A stretch of 64,000 nucleotides of DNA, taken from contig NZ_CP040676.1 of assembly GCF_005960665.1 (NCBI RefSeq), positions 2,011,001 to 2,075,000 on the forward strand, in the 5' to 3' direction. The stretch is from Exiguobacterium mexicanum (GTDB lineage Bacteria > Bacillota > Bacilli > Exiguobacteriales > Exiguobacteriaceae). Of the stretch, positions 35,919 to 44,083 are shown one piece after another (positions within the stretch are counted from its first letter, which is position 1; each line of letters opens with the position of its first letter). A program made the translations under genes and the position numbers. Under the pieces are notes generated by a model. The model was given only the letters and a program-made list of their open reading frames with translations. It had not been told where the DNA came from and made no database searches.

Positions 35919-37010
35919 ATGGAACGATTGATCATCCATGTCGATATGGACGCGTTTTACGCCTCGGTCGAACAACGCGACCGCCCCGACTTACGAGATA
36001 AACCGGTCATCGTCGGTGGCGCCCCTCACAGCCGTGGGGTGGTCGCCACTTGTTCGTATGAGGCGAGAAAATACGGCGTGCACAGCGCCATGTCCTCACG
36101 GCGGGCGTTCGCACTCTGTCCGCAGGCGACGTTCGTCAAACCGCGGTTTCACGTCTATCGGCACGTCAGCCAACAAGTGATGGCCATTTTCAAATCGATC
36201 ACGCCGCTCGTCGAACCGCTCTCGCTCGACGAGGCGTACTTGGACGTGACGGAGAATACGCTCATGAGCACGTCCGGCCCTTATATCGCGCGCTACATCC
36301 TTGGGGAAATCAAACGCCGGACCGGACTGACCGCTTCAGCCGGGGTCGCCCCGTCGAAGTTTGTCGCCAAGATCGCCTCAGGATTCAACAAACCGAACGG
36401 ACTGACGGTCGTCGAGGCGGATGATGTCGAGGCGTTCCTCGCCCCGCTCCCGATCACGACGATGCACGGGGTCGGCAAAGTGACCGCCCAGACGTTGTTC
36501 AAGCACGACTACCATACAATCGCCGACTTGCAAGGCACCCGCCCCGAGCAGTTGAAGGCCATCTTCGGCCACGACCGGGGAAATCAGTTATATGAGCTCG
36601 CCCACGGTCGGGATAGCCGCCCCGTCGTCCCGACCCGGGAACGAAAATCGATCGGCTCCGAGACGACGTTCGCGTTCGACCTTGATGATCCTGAAGAAGT
36701 GTATGAACGCGTCATCCCGGAAATCGAAGACGTGCTACTCCAGCTCGACCGCCGCGAACTCAGTTGTCAGACGGTGACAATCAAAATTAAGACGAGCGAG
36801 TTCCAAGCCCGGAGCCATCAAATCAAATTGAACCATCCGACGCATGACCATGACGAGATTAAGCGACTCGCCCGCCGTCTGTTCGACGAGATGGCGATCA
36901 CCGAACCGGTCCGCTTGATTGGGATGACGGTCTCGGAGTTGATTCCGCGTATCGAAACGGCCCGTCAGCTCACGTTCGAGGAGCTGACGAAACCTTCGCT
37001 TGAAGAATGA
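35919..37010 (+). CDS. dinB: DNA polymerase IV (Y family)
   Basis: 363 residues from ATG 35919 (AAAGGTG six bases upstream). Catalytic motifs are IIHVDMDAFYASVEQRD at the N-terminus and PLSLDEAYLDVT with the Asp-Glu pair. The YSEARK-like GVVATCSYEARKYGVHSAM, the helix-hairpin-helix thumb (TTMHGVGKVTAQTLFKHDYHTIADL) and the little-finger domain complete it. It performs error-prone translesion synthesis. The perfect LexA box in its promoter puts it in the SOS regulon. The C-terminus lacks an obvious clamp-binding QLxLF, although RQLTFEEL occurs near the end. Confidence 0.95.
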   Translation: MERLIIHVDMDAFYASVEQRDRPDLRDKPVIVGGAPHSRGVVATCSYEARKYGVHSAMSSRRAFALCPQATFVKPRFHVYRHVSQQVMAIFKSITPLVEPLSLDEAYLDVTENTLMSTSGPYIARYILGEIKRRTGLTASAGVAPSKFVAKIASGFNKPNGLTVVEADDVEAFLAPLPITTMHGVGKVTAQTLFKHDYHTIADLQGTRPEQLKAIFGHDRGNQLYELAHGRDSRPVVPTRERKSIGSETTFAFDLDDPEEVYERVIPEIEDVLLQLDRRELSCQTVTIKIKTSEFQARSHQIKLNHPTHDHDEIKRLARRLFDEMAITEPVRLIGMTVSELIPRIETARQLTFEELTKPSLEE

Positions 37011-37049
37011 ATGGTCATTCAGTACAATGGAAGCAAAGGGGGCGAACGG

Positions 37050-37268
37050 ATGGAACAGTATACGATCACGGCGTTCGAGAACGACGGCACGGTCGTCTTG
37101 AACGATTCATTTACCGCGGCAAGCGATGACGAGGCGAAATCGAAAGGCCTCGCGATGCTCGAGGAAGCCGGGCACCTCCATAAAGGGGCCCGCATCGCAC
37201 ATCGCGGCCAACTCATCTACTTCGAGCGCTGTAAACTGCCAGGAAAACTGAAAGGCACGGCCTCATAA
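37050..37268 (+). CDS. YhzD-like small protein
   Basis: 72 residues from ATG 37050 with AAAGGGGG upstream. YTITAFENDGTVVLNDSFTAASDDEAKSKGLAMLEEAGHLHKG and the closing HRGQLIYFERC resemble the B. subtilis YhzD family, a small alpha-beta protein of unknown role. It lies 39 bases after dinB and may be cotranscribed. A clear terminator follows the stop. Confidence 0.65.
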   Translation: MEQYTITAFENDGTVVLNDSFTAASDDEAKSKGLAMLEEAGHLHKGARIAHRGQLIYFERCKLPGKLKGTAS

Positions 37269-37270
37269 CA

Positions 37271-37300
37271 GAAGCGCCTCGGGATTCCCGAGGCGCTTGT
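37271..37300. terminator. Bidirectional terminator
   Basis: AAGCGCCTCGGG-ATT-CCCGAGGCGCTTG hairpin between the yhzD-like gene and the convergent lipoprotein gene. Confidence 0.9.
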
Positions 37301-37795
37301 TCATTCGCTATATTTGGCTTCCCACTCGCTGCGCCACTCCATGTAATCGGGATGCAGCTCTTCCGCCGTCTTCCCATCGAGTGAATAGCTCGCTCCGGTA
37401 AGCGGCTCGGCCGAATCCGGATATGACGTCCCGCCGATGATCTCGCCGTCCACCATCATGACCGAGACGTTCGTCTGGCCGAGTTCTGCGACTTCATCGA
37501 GCGGATGGTTGCGGACGATGAAGTTCTCATGTCGAATGTCACGTCCAATATAGTCATCCGGCGGCGTCATCTGGACTTGCCACGTACTTTGCGTTGGCAA
37601 CTCAAGCAGATCTGCATTTTCAAAGCTCGACGTTCTATACCCTTTATAAGAGACGACGTCATAGCCTTGCTCCTCTAAGTACGCCTTGGCCACTTTGGCG
37701 TCCGCCCCGAGCGTCGGTGCCGGCTGTTCGCTCTCATTCGAGCAGGCCGCAAGCAAGAACACAGCCAAAATCATCCCAACGCGTTTCCACATCAT
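37301..37795 (-). CDS. Lipoprotein of unknown function
   Basis: 164 residues. A signal peptide with lipobox (GMILAVFLLAACSNES, cysteine about residue 18) marks it as a membrane lipoprotein exposed outside the cell. The mature part starts with an Ala-rich helix (DAKVAKAYLEEQGYDVVSYKG) and contains VDGEIIGGTSYP and YSLDGKTAEELHPDYMEWRSEW. It looks like the YhfM/DUF4830-type small lipoproteins, but I cannot assign a family with confidence. GAGGTGAG lies just ahead of the ATG pair at 37795. Confidence 0.8.
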   Translation of the reverse strand: MMWKRVGMILAVFLLAACSNESEQPAPTLGADAKVAKAYLEEQGYDVVSYKGYRTSSFENADLLELPTQSTWQVQMTPPDDYIGRDIRHENFIVRNHPLDEVAELGQTNVSVMMVDGEIIGGTSYPDSAEPLTGASYSLDGKTAEELHPDYMEWRSEWEAKYSE

Positions 37796-37853
37796 CTCTC
37801 ACCTCACCGTTTAGCATTTTTTTACACATTCGGCAGAGCAAACAACATTTCCT

Positions 37854-39626
37854 TCAAAACGGAAAGATGAACAAAATCGTGAAGATGGCGATGACCGCTG
37901 TCACGACCTGAAGCGGCAAGCCGACTTTGACGAAATCGAAGAAACGGTAGCCGCCGATGCCGAACACCATCGCGTTCGTCGGTGACCCGAATGGTGTCAT
38001 GAACGCGAGCGAGGCCGCGATGGCGACGGCGACGACGAGCGGGACGGGACTGACTTGGAGTGCCGAGGCGAGCGACAGTGCGAGCGGAGCGAATAAGACG
38101 GCCGTCGCCGTGTTCGAGATGATTTGACTCAGCACCATCGTCGCGACGAAGAGCGCAACGAGCACCCAGACCGGACCAGACTGCCCGAACGACTCACTGA
38201 TCCATGTGACGAGCCACGCCATGATCCCAGCATTGTCGAGCGCTTGGCCGACCGGGATCATCGCTGCGATCAAAAGAAGCGAGGACCATTGAATCGATTG
38301 ATACGCGACGTCCATTTGGCGGACGGCTCCGGTGAGCACCATGGCGAGCGCCGCGAGCCATACCGCTACCGTCGGGTCGACCCACTCGAACACGAGGAGC
38401 GTGACCATTCCGAGCATGATCAATCCCGCTGCTAGTTGATGACGTTCGGATACGGCTCGATTGGCCACTTCGGTCACATGCTCATTGGCAAGCAAGAGGT
38501 GTGTCTCGTTTCCGACCCGCTCTAAGTCGGTCCACTCCCCTTGGGCGACAAGCATGTCACCTCGTTCGAGTGGCACATCTTTCAATCGGGTGATGGCGAT
38601 TTCCTCGTTCGGGCGTACGACTTGAAGCACGTTCAATCGATACTCATTGCGCAACCGGCTCTCGGACAAACAGCGGCCGACGAGCGGGCTGTCGGTCGGA
38701 ATCGTGAAAACGGCGACGCCCGACTCTTTGCCGTACACATCTTTGACGTTAACCGGCTCGACGACCAATCCTTCTTGTCGGGCGATGCGGTGGACATCCG
38801 TCTCATCACCACTGACGAGGACACGCCCTTCCGTAAGCACCGTGTCGGCTCGGGCCGTGATAAACCGATGGACCACTCCTTTTCGGTGTTCGCCGACGAC
38901 GACCAGGCCGTCTCGTGACCACTTGACGTCACTAAGCGTCTGACCGACGAGGCGGTGTCCTTTCGTGATGGACAGCGCATAGACGGCTACTTGCGGTATC
39001 ATCAACGGATGAGCCGCCGACGAACGGACATCCCCCGCCCCGAGCAGACGGTTCCCAACGACATAGAAATATAACAGTCCGACCACAGCCACGACGAGAC
39101 CGATCGGCAAGAGCGCAAAAAATCCAAGCGTTTCCCCCGCCCCTCGGAGCGTCTCCGCGGCGACTAAGTTCGGTGGCGTTCCGATAAGTGTCATCGTCCC
39201 ACCGATGCTTGAGAAAAAGGCGAGCGGCATGAGCAATTTCGCCGGGCTCGTACCCATCTGCCTTGACATGGCGAGCACGACCGGAATCAACAAAGCGACC
39301 GTTCCCGTGTTCGACATCAGGCTCGACAGAAACGTCACGGTGACCATGAGGACGAGAAAGAGACGTACTTCACTCCCTTTCGCGTACGGGATGAGAGCGG
39401 CCCCTAACCGTTCGGCGAGTCCGGTGTGAAACAACCCGGCACCGACAATGAACAGTCCGGCGATCATGAGCACGACCGAATTCGAAAAACCGGCCATCGC
39501 TTCGACCGGTGTCAGTTGATTTGTCAAAACGAGCAAGAGGAGACCAATCAGCGCGACCAAGTCGGCCCGGAGCCAACCTCCGATAAAACCGATGATCATG
39601 ACGGCTAAAATCACCAAGGTGACCAT
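37854..39626 (-). CDS. SLC13-family (DASS/ArsB-like) transporter with TrkA-C domains
   Basis: About 590 residues from ATG 39626, which follows AAGGGTG. Several N-terminal membrane helices contain the SLC13-type motifs SLMSNTGTVALLIPVVLAM and GGTMTLIGTPPNLVAAETL. A cytoplasmic insert with two TrkA-C (RCK_C) domains follows (VVGEHRKGVVHRFITARADTVLTEGRVLVSGDE and VFTIPTDSPLVGRCLSESRLRNEYRLNVLQVVRPNE). A second helix bundle has the mirrored motif SNTATAVLFAPLALSLA and TPFGSPTNAMVFGIGGY. Such carriers move sulfate, dicarboxylates or related anions with Na+. A perfect cre upstream suggests a carbon-source substrate. Confidence 0.85.
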   Translation of the reverse strand: MVTLVILAVMIIGFIGGWLRADLVALIGLLLLVLTNQLTPVEAMAGFSNSVVLMIAGLFIVGAGLFHTGLAERLGAALIPYAKGSEVRLFLVLMVTVTFLSSLMSNTGTVALLIPVVLAMSRQMGTSPAKLLMPLAFFSSIGGTMTLIGTPPNLVAAETLRGAGETLGFFALLPIGLVVAVVGLLYFYVVGNRLLGAGDVRSSAAHPLMIPQVAVYALSITKGHRLVGQTLSDVKWSRDGLVVVGEHRKGVVHRFITARADTVLTEGRVLVSGDETDVHRIARQEGLVVEPVNVKDVYGKESGVAVFTIPTDSPLVGRCLSESRLRNEYRLNVLQVVRPNEEIAITRLKDVPLERGDMLVAQGEWTDLERVGNETHLLLANEHVTEVANRAVSERHQLAAGLIMLGMVTLLVFEWVDPTVAVWLAALAMVLTGAVRQMDVAYQSIQWSSLLLIAAMIPVGQALDNAGIMAWLVTWISESFGQSGPVWVLVALFVATMVLSQIISNTATAVLFAPLALSLASALQVSPVPLVVAVAIAASLAFMTPFGSPTNAMVFGIGGYRFFDFVKVGLPLQVVTAVIAIFTILFIFPF

Positions 39627-39679
39627 GACGTCCACCCTTTCTTGTGAAATGACCTACAAATAGAGTATACCACGCTTTA

Positions 39680-39693
39680 TGTAAGCGCTATCA
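39680..39693. promoter_or_regulatory. Perfect cre (CcpA site) upstream of the SLC13 transporter
   Basis: TGTAAGCGCTATCA fits TGWAANCGNTNWCA at all fixed positions. It is just upstream of a TATACT -10 element on the minus strand (39665-39670), where CcpA binding would block transcription. Confidence 0.8.
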
Positions 39694-39718
39694 TGAATTG
39701 GGTGACAATCTAGGCAAC

Positions 39719-39752
39719 AAAAAAGCGGATGGCTCGATTGCCATCCGCTTCA
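39719..39752 (-). terminator. Terminator of yheA
   Basis: GAAGCGGATGGC and GCCATCCGCTT arms followed by TTTTTG on the minus strand, right after the yheA stop. Confidence 0.9.
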
Positions 39753-39755
39753 CTG

Positions 39756-40127
39756 TTATTGAACTTCGTTATCATTCACCATCGGAGCGTAGAGCTCTTC
39801 AAGTGGCTTCATGATAATTTTCGTCACTTCTGTGACCAGTTGATGCATGCGTTGCTCTTCTTGCATGAGCTCCATGATCAATTCGTTTTGTTGAACGCCC
39901 ATCATTTTTGTCTGCGCATCCATCATCTCTTGTTCAGAGATTTCTTCGCCTTCCATTTGCTTCTGTTGAAGCGTCATTTGGATATCACGGAAGTCAGCGA
40001 ATAACTGGTTCGCTTCTGCATCCGCATTGACACGGTCGTATAGTGAAGAGAGATTTGTGAACTCCTCAGAATCGCGAAGTGCTTTTTCCAATTGGTAAGC
40101 ATGATCGTACAAGTTTGATTGTGACAT
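39756..40127 (-). CDS. yheA: YheA/YlbF-family protein (UPF0342)
   Basis: 123 residues, all helical: NLYDHAYQLEKALRDSEEFTNLSSLYDRVNADAEANQLFADFRDIQMTLQQKQMEGEEIS is the family core shared with YlbF and YmcA. Those relatives act in the Y-complex that modulates RNase Y; YheA's own role is unknown (family knowledge). It ends with an acidic tail. AGGAGG precedes the ATG. It follows yheB on the same strand, 35 bases apart, the same pair as in B. subtilis, so probably one operon. Confidence 0.9.
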   Translation of the reverse strand: MSQSNLYDHAYQLEKALRDSEEFTNLSSLYDRVNADAEANQLFADFRDIQMTLQQKQMEGEEISEQEMMDAQTKMMGVQQNELIMELMQEEQRMHQLVTEVTKIIMKPLEELYAPMVNDNEVQ

Positions 40128-40162
40128 GTGACGTCCTCCTAAAAACTATTAGGGCGTGCCGA

Positions 40163-41281
40163 TCAAACGATGGCAATCAACCCTTGAATCAATCCAATCA
40201 TACCACCTAATAAGGCGCCAAGCCATGTTATTGCCCGGAACTCTCGTTTTGAGATCGAAAGGACGATCTCTTCGAGGTACGAGGTATCGAGCGAGCTCAC
40301 TTGCTCTTGAACGATTTGATCGATTTTCAGGCGATCCATGACCGTCTCCATTTGATCCGTGAAACGCGTGATAACGAGCCTCACGCCGTTCGGCACGAGT
40401 TCTTCGATGACACGGTCTTCGACGTCCCGCGTATAGGAGTGGACGGTCCGATCGAGCAGTTCCCCAACCGGGAGACGCGAGACGACTTCCGTCGTCACAC
40501 CGTCAATCAACCGTTCCTCTAATCGGTCGTCGAGCAGTGTATCGACCGAGCGTTCACTGAACCGCTCGAATTCGCGCGTGATCATCGTCGCCATGCCAGA
40601 CCGAGTCGAGCCACCTCGCAAGATATTGATAATCTCCGGACGAATCATTTCGACGAAATTCAAGTTTTGAACGAACCCGGCGATGAAACCAAGCCGACGT
40701 TGGACGAACGAGTCGACCATGTGCCGAAGTTGCGCCTCGCCTTCAGCCGAATAAAAGTATTCTTCTGACTTGACGAGCAGGGCGTCCACGATTTCGGGGA
40801 TGATGCCGCGGACACGGTCCATCCCGTCTTCACCGAGAAGCTCATATAGTTGACGCGACTTCACATCCGCAAGGACAAGTCGGAGCTCTTGACGGAGCTT
40901 CGTATCCGCTTTTCCCAACACACGTGTCTCCGCATCGGGATAGAGCGGTTCGATGAGCGAACGAATCGTCTTGTCTGAACGAAGCATCGTCCGAACCTCA
41001 CCTTGCACGAAGTGGGTAATATGACTACCGACTTGTTCATCGAGCAGGCGCTTACGCATCCCTTCAGGCGTCAACAAGTGCTTGACGACCGTCTTCCCGA
41101 GGCTCGTTGCCAATTCGTCGCGACGTTTCGGGATCAACCCTGGGGTGAACGGAACTCTCATCTTCCCGATGTATTTAGGATGATGGGGCCGAAACAACAT
41201 TTTGATAGCGAGAAAGTTCGTGACTCCCCCGATTGTCGCCCCGATGGCGATCATGATGAAAATTTTTAGTAGACTGTCCAA
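40163..41281 (-). CDS. yheB: YheB, DUF445-family membrane protein
   Basis: 372 residues from TTG 41281 (GGAGG eight bases upstream). An N-terminal membrane helix (IFIMIAIGATIGGVTNFLAIKMLF) leads into the DUF445 hallmark FRPHHPKYIGKMRVPFTPGLIPKRRDELATSLG. A long amphipathic helical middle follows, then a C-terminal helix (AITWLGALLGGMIGLIQGLIAIV). Such proteins are anchored at both ends with the middle outside or in the cytoplasm; function is unknown. It is first in the yheBA operon and divergent from the PucR-type regulator, whose start lies 53 bases away. Confidence 0.9.
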   Translation of the reverse strand: MDSLLKIFIMIAIGATIGGVTNFLAIKMLFRPHHPKYIGKMRVPFTPGLIPKRRDELATSLGKTVVKHLLTPEGMRKRLLDEQVGSHITHFVQGEVRTMLRSDKTIRSLIEPLYPDAETRVLGKADTKLRQELRLVLADVKSRQLYELLGEDGMDRVRGIIPEIVDALLVKSEEYFYSAEGEAQLRHMVDSFVQRRLGFIAGFVQNLNFVEMIRPEIINILRGGSTRSGMATMITREFERFSERSVDTLLDDRLEERLIDGVTTEVVSRLPVGELLDRTVHSYTRDVEDRVIEELVPNGVRLVITRFTDQMETVMDRLKIDQIVQEQVSSLDTSYLEEIVLSISKREFRAITWLGALLGGMIGLIQGLIAIV

Positions 41282-41333
41282 ACTGCCTGCCTCCGTTCTG
41301 AAATATGATACATTGTTTGAAGAGGTGATTGTA

Positions 41334-42182
41334 TTGACTACGTATGATCGTATTAAATCGATTTTCCCGACCGTTGTCCATCGGTCGGAAGATGCATCCG
41401 GAGACTACATCTGGTACCAAGCACACGATGGGACCGTGTTTGGACTACCCAAAATGGAATTGAGCGAGCGTGAACGACAGCTCCTTGAATGGTCGGCGAC
41501 ACCGTTTGTGACGACGCGTGATCTGCGTCAAGAGAAATGGCAAGACCGCTTGCTCACAGATTCGTATCGGATTGCCCAGCCATTTCGGTTGTTGTCGCTG
41601 TCGCTCCATTATCAAGAGCCGGAATCGCTCGAGCAATTTTTAGAGATATTGCACGATTTCATGCCTGAAGCGGAAATCGTCGTCATGACGCGACATCACG
41701 TGGAAATCATCGAGATGAATCAACTCGTCGATTTGTCCGAGTTCGAGGACGTGTTACGGGCCGTGGCGAGCGATTGCTACGTTGAGGCCCATGTCATCTA
41801 TAGCGAGCGACCGCTCGGTGTGTTAGGGACACTGTACCAACAACATCAAACGCTGCGCCCGTTCGCGAGACTCTCTACTAAAGCTTACCCTGCTAGTCAA
41901 CTATTATACCATTACTTGCTAGAAGACCATGAGACTTTTGCCGAACGTCTCCAATTGACCGAGGCCGTATATACGACGCTCGACAAGACGAACATCGAGC
42001 TGTTAGAGGCATTATTCGCCTACTCTTTAAACGTATCCCATACGGCTAAAGCATTGTTCATGCATCGAAATACGCTCAATTATCGGCTCGATCGGCTGTA
42101 CGAACTGACGGGATACGATGCCCGCCAATTCTATGATGCGAGTTTGCTTCAACTCATTGTCACGTTGCACAAATCTGAGTAA
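41334..42182 (+). CDS. PucR/CdaR-type helix-turn-helix regulator
   Basis: 282 residues from TTG 41334 with AGAGGTG six bases upstream. The C-terminal 60 residues form the PucR-type HTH (IELLEALFAYSLNVSHTAKALFMHRNTLNYRLDRLYELTGYDARQFYDASLLQLIVTL). The N-terminal 200 residues have no recognisable ligand domain. Relatives respond to diacids, purines or sugars. The next gene, msmX, starts 104 bases downstream on the same strand behind its own promoter, so this regulator might act on it; that is inference from position only. Confidence 0.8.
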   Translation: MTTYDRIKSIFPTVVHRSEDASGDYIWYQAHDGTVFGLPKMELSERERQLLEWSATPFVTTRDLRQEKWQDRLLTDSYRIAQPFRLLSLSLHYQEPESLEQFLEILHDFMPEAEIVVMTRHHVEIIEMNQLVDLSEFEDVLRAVASDCYVEAHVIYSERPLGVLGTLYQQHQTLRPFARLSTKAYPASQLLYHYLLEDHETFAERLQLTEAVYTTLDKTNIELLEALFAYSLNVSHTAKALFMHRNTLNYRLDRLYELTGYDARQFYDASLLQLIVTLHKSE

Positions 42183-42212
42183 GCGTTTTTGTGCAACGTG
42201 TACATATCCAAT

Positions 42213-42226
42213 GCAAGCGGTTTCAC
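42213..42226. promoter_or_regulatory. cre-like site 1 upstream of msmX
   Basis: TGCAAGCGGTTTCA matches the cre consensus with one deviation. It lies immediately upstream of the TATAAT -10 element at 42230-42235. Confidence 0.6.
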
Positions 42227-42229
42227 CGT

Positions 42230-42235
42230 ATAATC
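42230..42235 (+). promoter_or_regulatory. -10 element of the msmX promoter
   Basis: A consensus TATAAT 51 bases upstream of the msmX start. No good -35 is visible at 17 bases, so CcpA or another factor may matter. Confidence 0.5.
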
Positions 42236-42240
42236 AATCT

Positions 42241-42254
42241 TGTAAGCGCTATTA
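42241..42254. promoter_or_regulatory. cre-like site 2 upstream of msmX
   Basis: TGTAAGCGCTATTA fits the cre consensus with one deviation, downstream of the -10 element in a roadblock or repressor position. The flanks CTTGTA/TACAAG add a wider palindrome. Confidence 0.6.
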
Positions 42255-42285
42255 TACAAGAACAGATTCTCAGGAGGCTAACGAC

Positions 42286-43386
42286 ATGGCAGAAATTCAA
42301 TTGAACCACATTGATAAAATATACGAAGGTGGCGACTCAAAGGCAGTCAGCGATTTTAACTTGCACATCAAGGACCGCGAGTTCATCGTCTTCGTCGGAC
42401 CTTCAGGTTGCGGTAAATCGACGACACTCCGTATGATCGCCGGACTCGAAGAAATCTCGAGCGGGGACTTCATCATCGATGGCAAGCGCATGAACGACGT
42501 CGCACCGAAAGACCGCGACATCGCGATGGTCTTCCAAAACTATGCCCTTTACCCGCACATGAGTGTGTATGACAACATGGCGTTCGGTTTGAAACTTCGC
42601 AAGTTTCCGAAAGATGAAATCGATCGTCGCGTCCAAGATGCGGCCCGTATCCTCGGACTTGAAGAATACCTTCAACGTAAGCCGAAAGCACTCTCAGGTG
42701 GTCAGCGTCAACGTGTCGCCATCGGCCGTGCCATCGTTCGTGATGCCAAAGTGTTCTTGATGGATGAGCCGCTCTCAAACTTGGATGCCAAGCTTCGCGT
42801 TCAAATGCGTAAAGAAATCATCCAATTGCACAACCGTCTCGACACGACGACGATTTACGTTACCCATGACCAAACGGAAGCGATGACACTCGCGACTCGC
42901 ATCGTTATCATGAAAGACGGAATCATCCAACAAGTCGGTTCGCCGAAAGAAGTATATGAAAACCCGGACAACATCTTCGTAGCCGGCTTCATCGGATCAC
43001 CTTCAATGAACTTCTTCCGCGGTAAATTGGCTGATGGGAAGTTCCTCGTCGGTGGTGAAGAAATCAACGTCCCTGAAGGCAAAATGAAAGGTCTTCGTGA
43101 CCGCGGTTACGTCGGTAAAGAGCTCGTTCTCGGAATCCGTCCAGAATCGATCCACGATGAGCCGATCTACATCGACTCACCAACGACGCACACGTTCCGC
43201 ACACATATCGACGTCGCCGAGCTCATGGGCGCTGAGTCATACTTGTACGCTGAACTTGGCGGCCACCAGTTCACGGCTCGCATCGATGGACGTTCGAACA
43301 TCCACATGGGTGATGACGTCACACTCGCACTCGATATGACGAAAGCTCACTTCTTCGACACGGAAACGGAACAAGTCATACGTTAA
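42286..43386 (+). CDS. msmX: Multi-sugar ABC importer ATPase MsmX (UgpC/MalK type)
   Basis: 366 residues from ATG 42286 with AGGAGG upstream. Walker A FVGPSGCGKSTTLRMIAG, Q-loop VFQNYALYPHMSVYDNM, signature ALSGGQRQRVAIGRAIVR, Walker B VFLMDEPLSNLDAKL and H-loop YVTHDQTEAM are followed by the C-terminal OB-type regulatory domain of MalK. MsmX is the shared ATPase for several sugar importers whose permease and binding genes are elsewhere (family knowledge). No permease is adjacent, which fits that role. Two cre-like sites lie in its promoter region. Confidence 0.93.
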   Translation: MAEIQLNHIDKIYEGGDSKAVSDFNLHIKDREFIVFVGPSGCGKSTTLRMIAGLEEISSGDFIIDGKRMNDVAPKDRDIAMVFQNYALYPHMSVYDNMAFGLKLRKFPKDEIDRRVQDAARILGLEEYLQRKPKALSGGQRQRVAIGRAIVRDAKVFLMDEPLSNLDAKLRVQMRKEIIQLHNRLDTTTIYVTHDQTEAMTLATRIVIMKDGIIQQVGSPKEVYENPDNIFVAGFIGSPSMNFFRGKLADGKFLVGGEEINVPEGKMKGLRDRGYVGKELVLGIRPESIHDEPIYIDSPTTHTFRTHIDVAELMGAESYLYAELGGHQFTARIDGRSNIHMGDDVTLALDMTKAHFFDTETEQVIR

Positions 43387-43390
43387 TACA

Positions 43391-43430
43391 AAAATCCCTT
43401 CGATTGGTTGCAATCGAAGGGATTTCTTTG
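43391..43430. terminator. Bidirectional terminator between msmX and the ABC permease
   Basis: AAATCCCTTCGATTG-GTTG-CAATCGAAGGGATTT hairpin with T-rich flank; serves convergent genes. Confidence 0.9.
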
Positions 43431-43432
43431 TG

Positions 43433-44083
43433 TCAGCGAATCGCATACCGACGTTCGAGACGATGCTGCCCCGCCTGGATGAGCGTCGACAAGATCCAAT
43501 AGATCGATGCCGAGAACAAGAGGAGCGGCATGACGAGATACGTCGTCGCGGCAATTTGGTCCGACACGTACGTCAACTCTTGGACGGCGATGACCGAACC
43601 GAGCGACGTCGATTTGATAATATCGATGACCGAGTTGGACACCGGTGGGATCGCACGCGATAGCGCCTGGGGGAAGATGATATCCTTGAAGCGCTTCGCA
43701 CGCGGGATGCCGAGGGCGACACTCGCCTCGACTTGTCCTTGGTCGACCGAATTGATCGCCGCCCGGAACGCTTCCGAGATATAGGCCGCGAAGTGAAGGC
43801 CTAACCCGAAGATGAGCGCCTGCATCCCGCTCAACTGAACGAATCCGGTCAAACCGACGTACAAGATGAGAAGTTGCAACAAGAGCGGTGTGCCCCGGAA
43901 GAACGAGATATACGTGCGCGTGAACAAACGAACGACTTTGACAGGGCTGCTGTGTAAGACAGCGATGATCAGACCGAGCACCAAGGCGAGGAGAATCGAC
44001 AGGATACTGGCGATCAACGTCAATTGTACGGCTTCGATATAGGCCGAACGGTTCTCGATGACGGTCGTGATCAGTTCACTCAT
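43433..44083 (-). CDS. Polar amino acid ABC transporter permease
   Basis: 216 residues with five helices. The His/Glu/Gln-type permease motif is intact: FRGTPLLLQLLILYVGL near residues 60-77 and the EAA loop GQVEASVALGIPRAKRFKDIIFPQALSRAIPPVSNSVIDIIKSTSL. It resembles the TcyB/GlnP class of amino-acid importers. It overlaps the binding-protein stop by four bases (ATGA), so the pair is coupled. The operon ends here: no ATPase gene follows. Confidence 0.9.
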   Translation of the reverse strand: MSELITTVIENRSAYIEAVQLTLIASILSILLALVLGLIIAVLHSSPVKVVRLFTRTYISFFRGTPLLLQLLILYVGLTGFVQLSGMQALIFGLGLHFAAYISEAFRAAINSVDQGQVEASVALGIPRAKRFKDIIFPQALSRAIPPVSNSVIDIIKSTSLGSVIAVQELTYVSDQIAATTYLVMPLLLFSASIYWILSTLIQAGQHRLERRYAIR

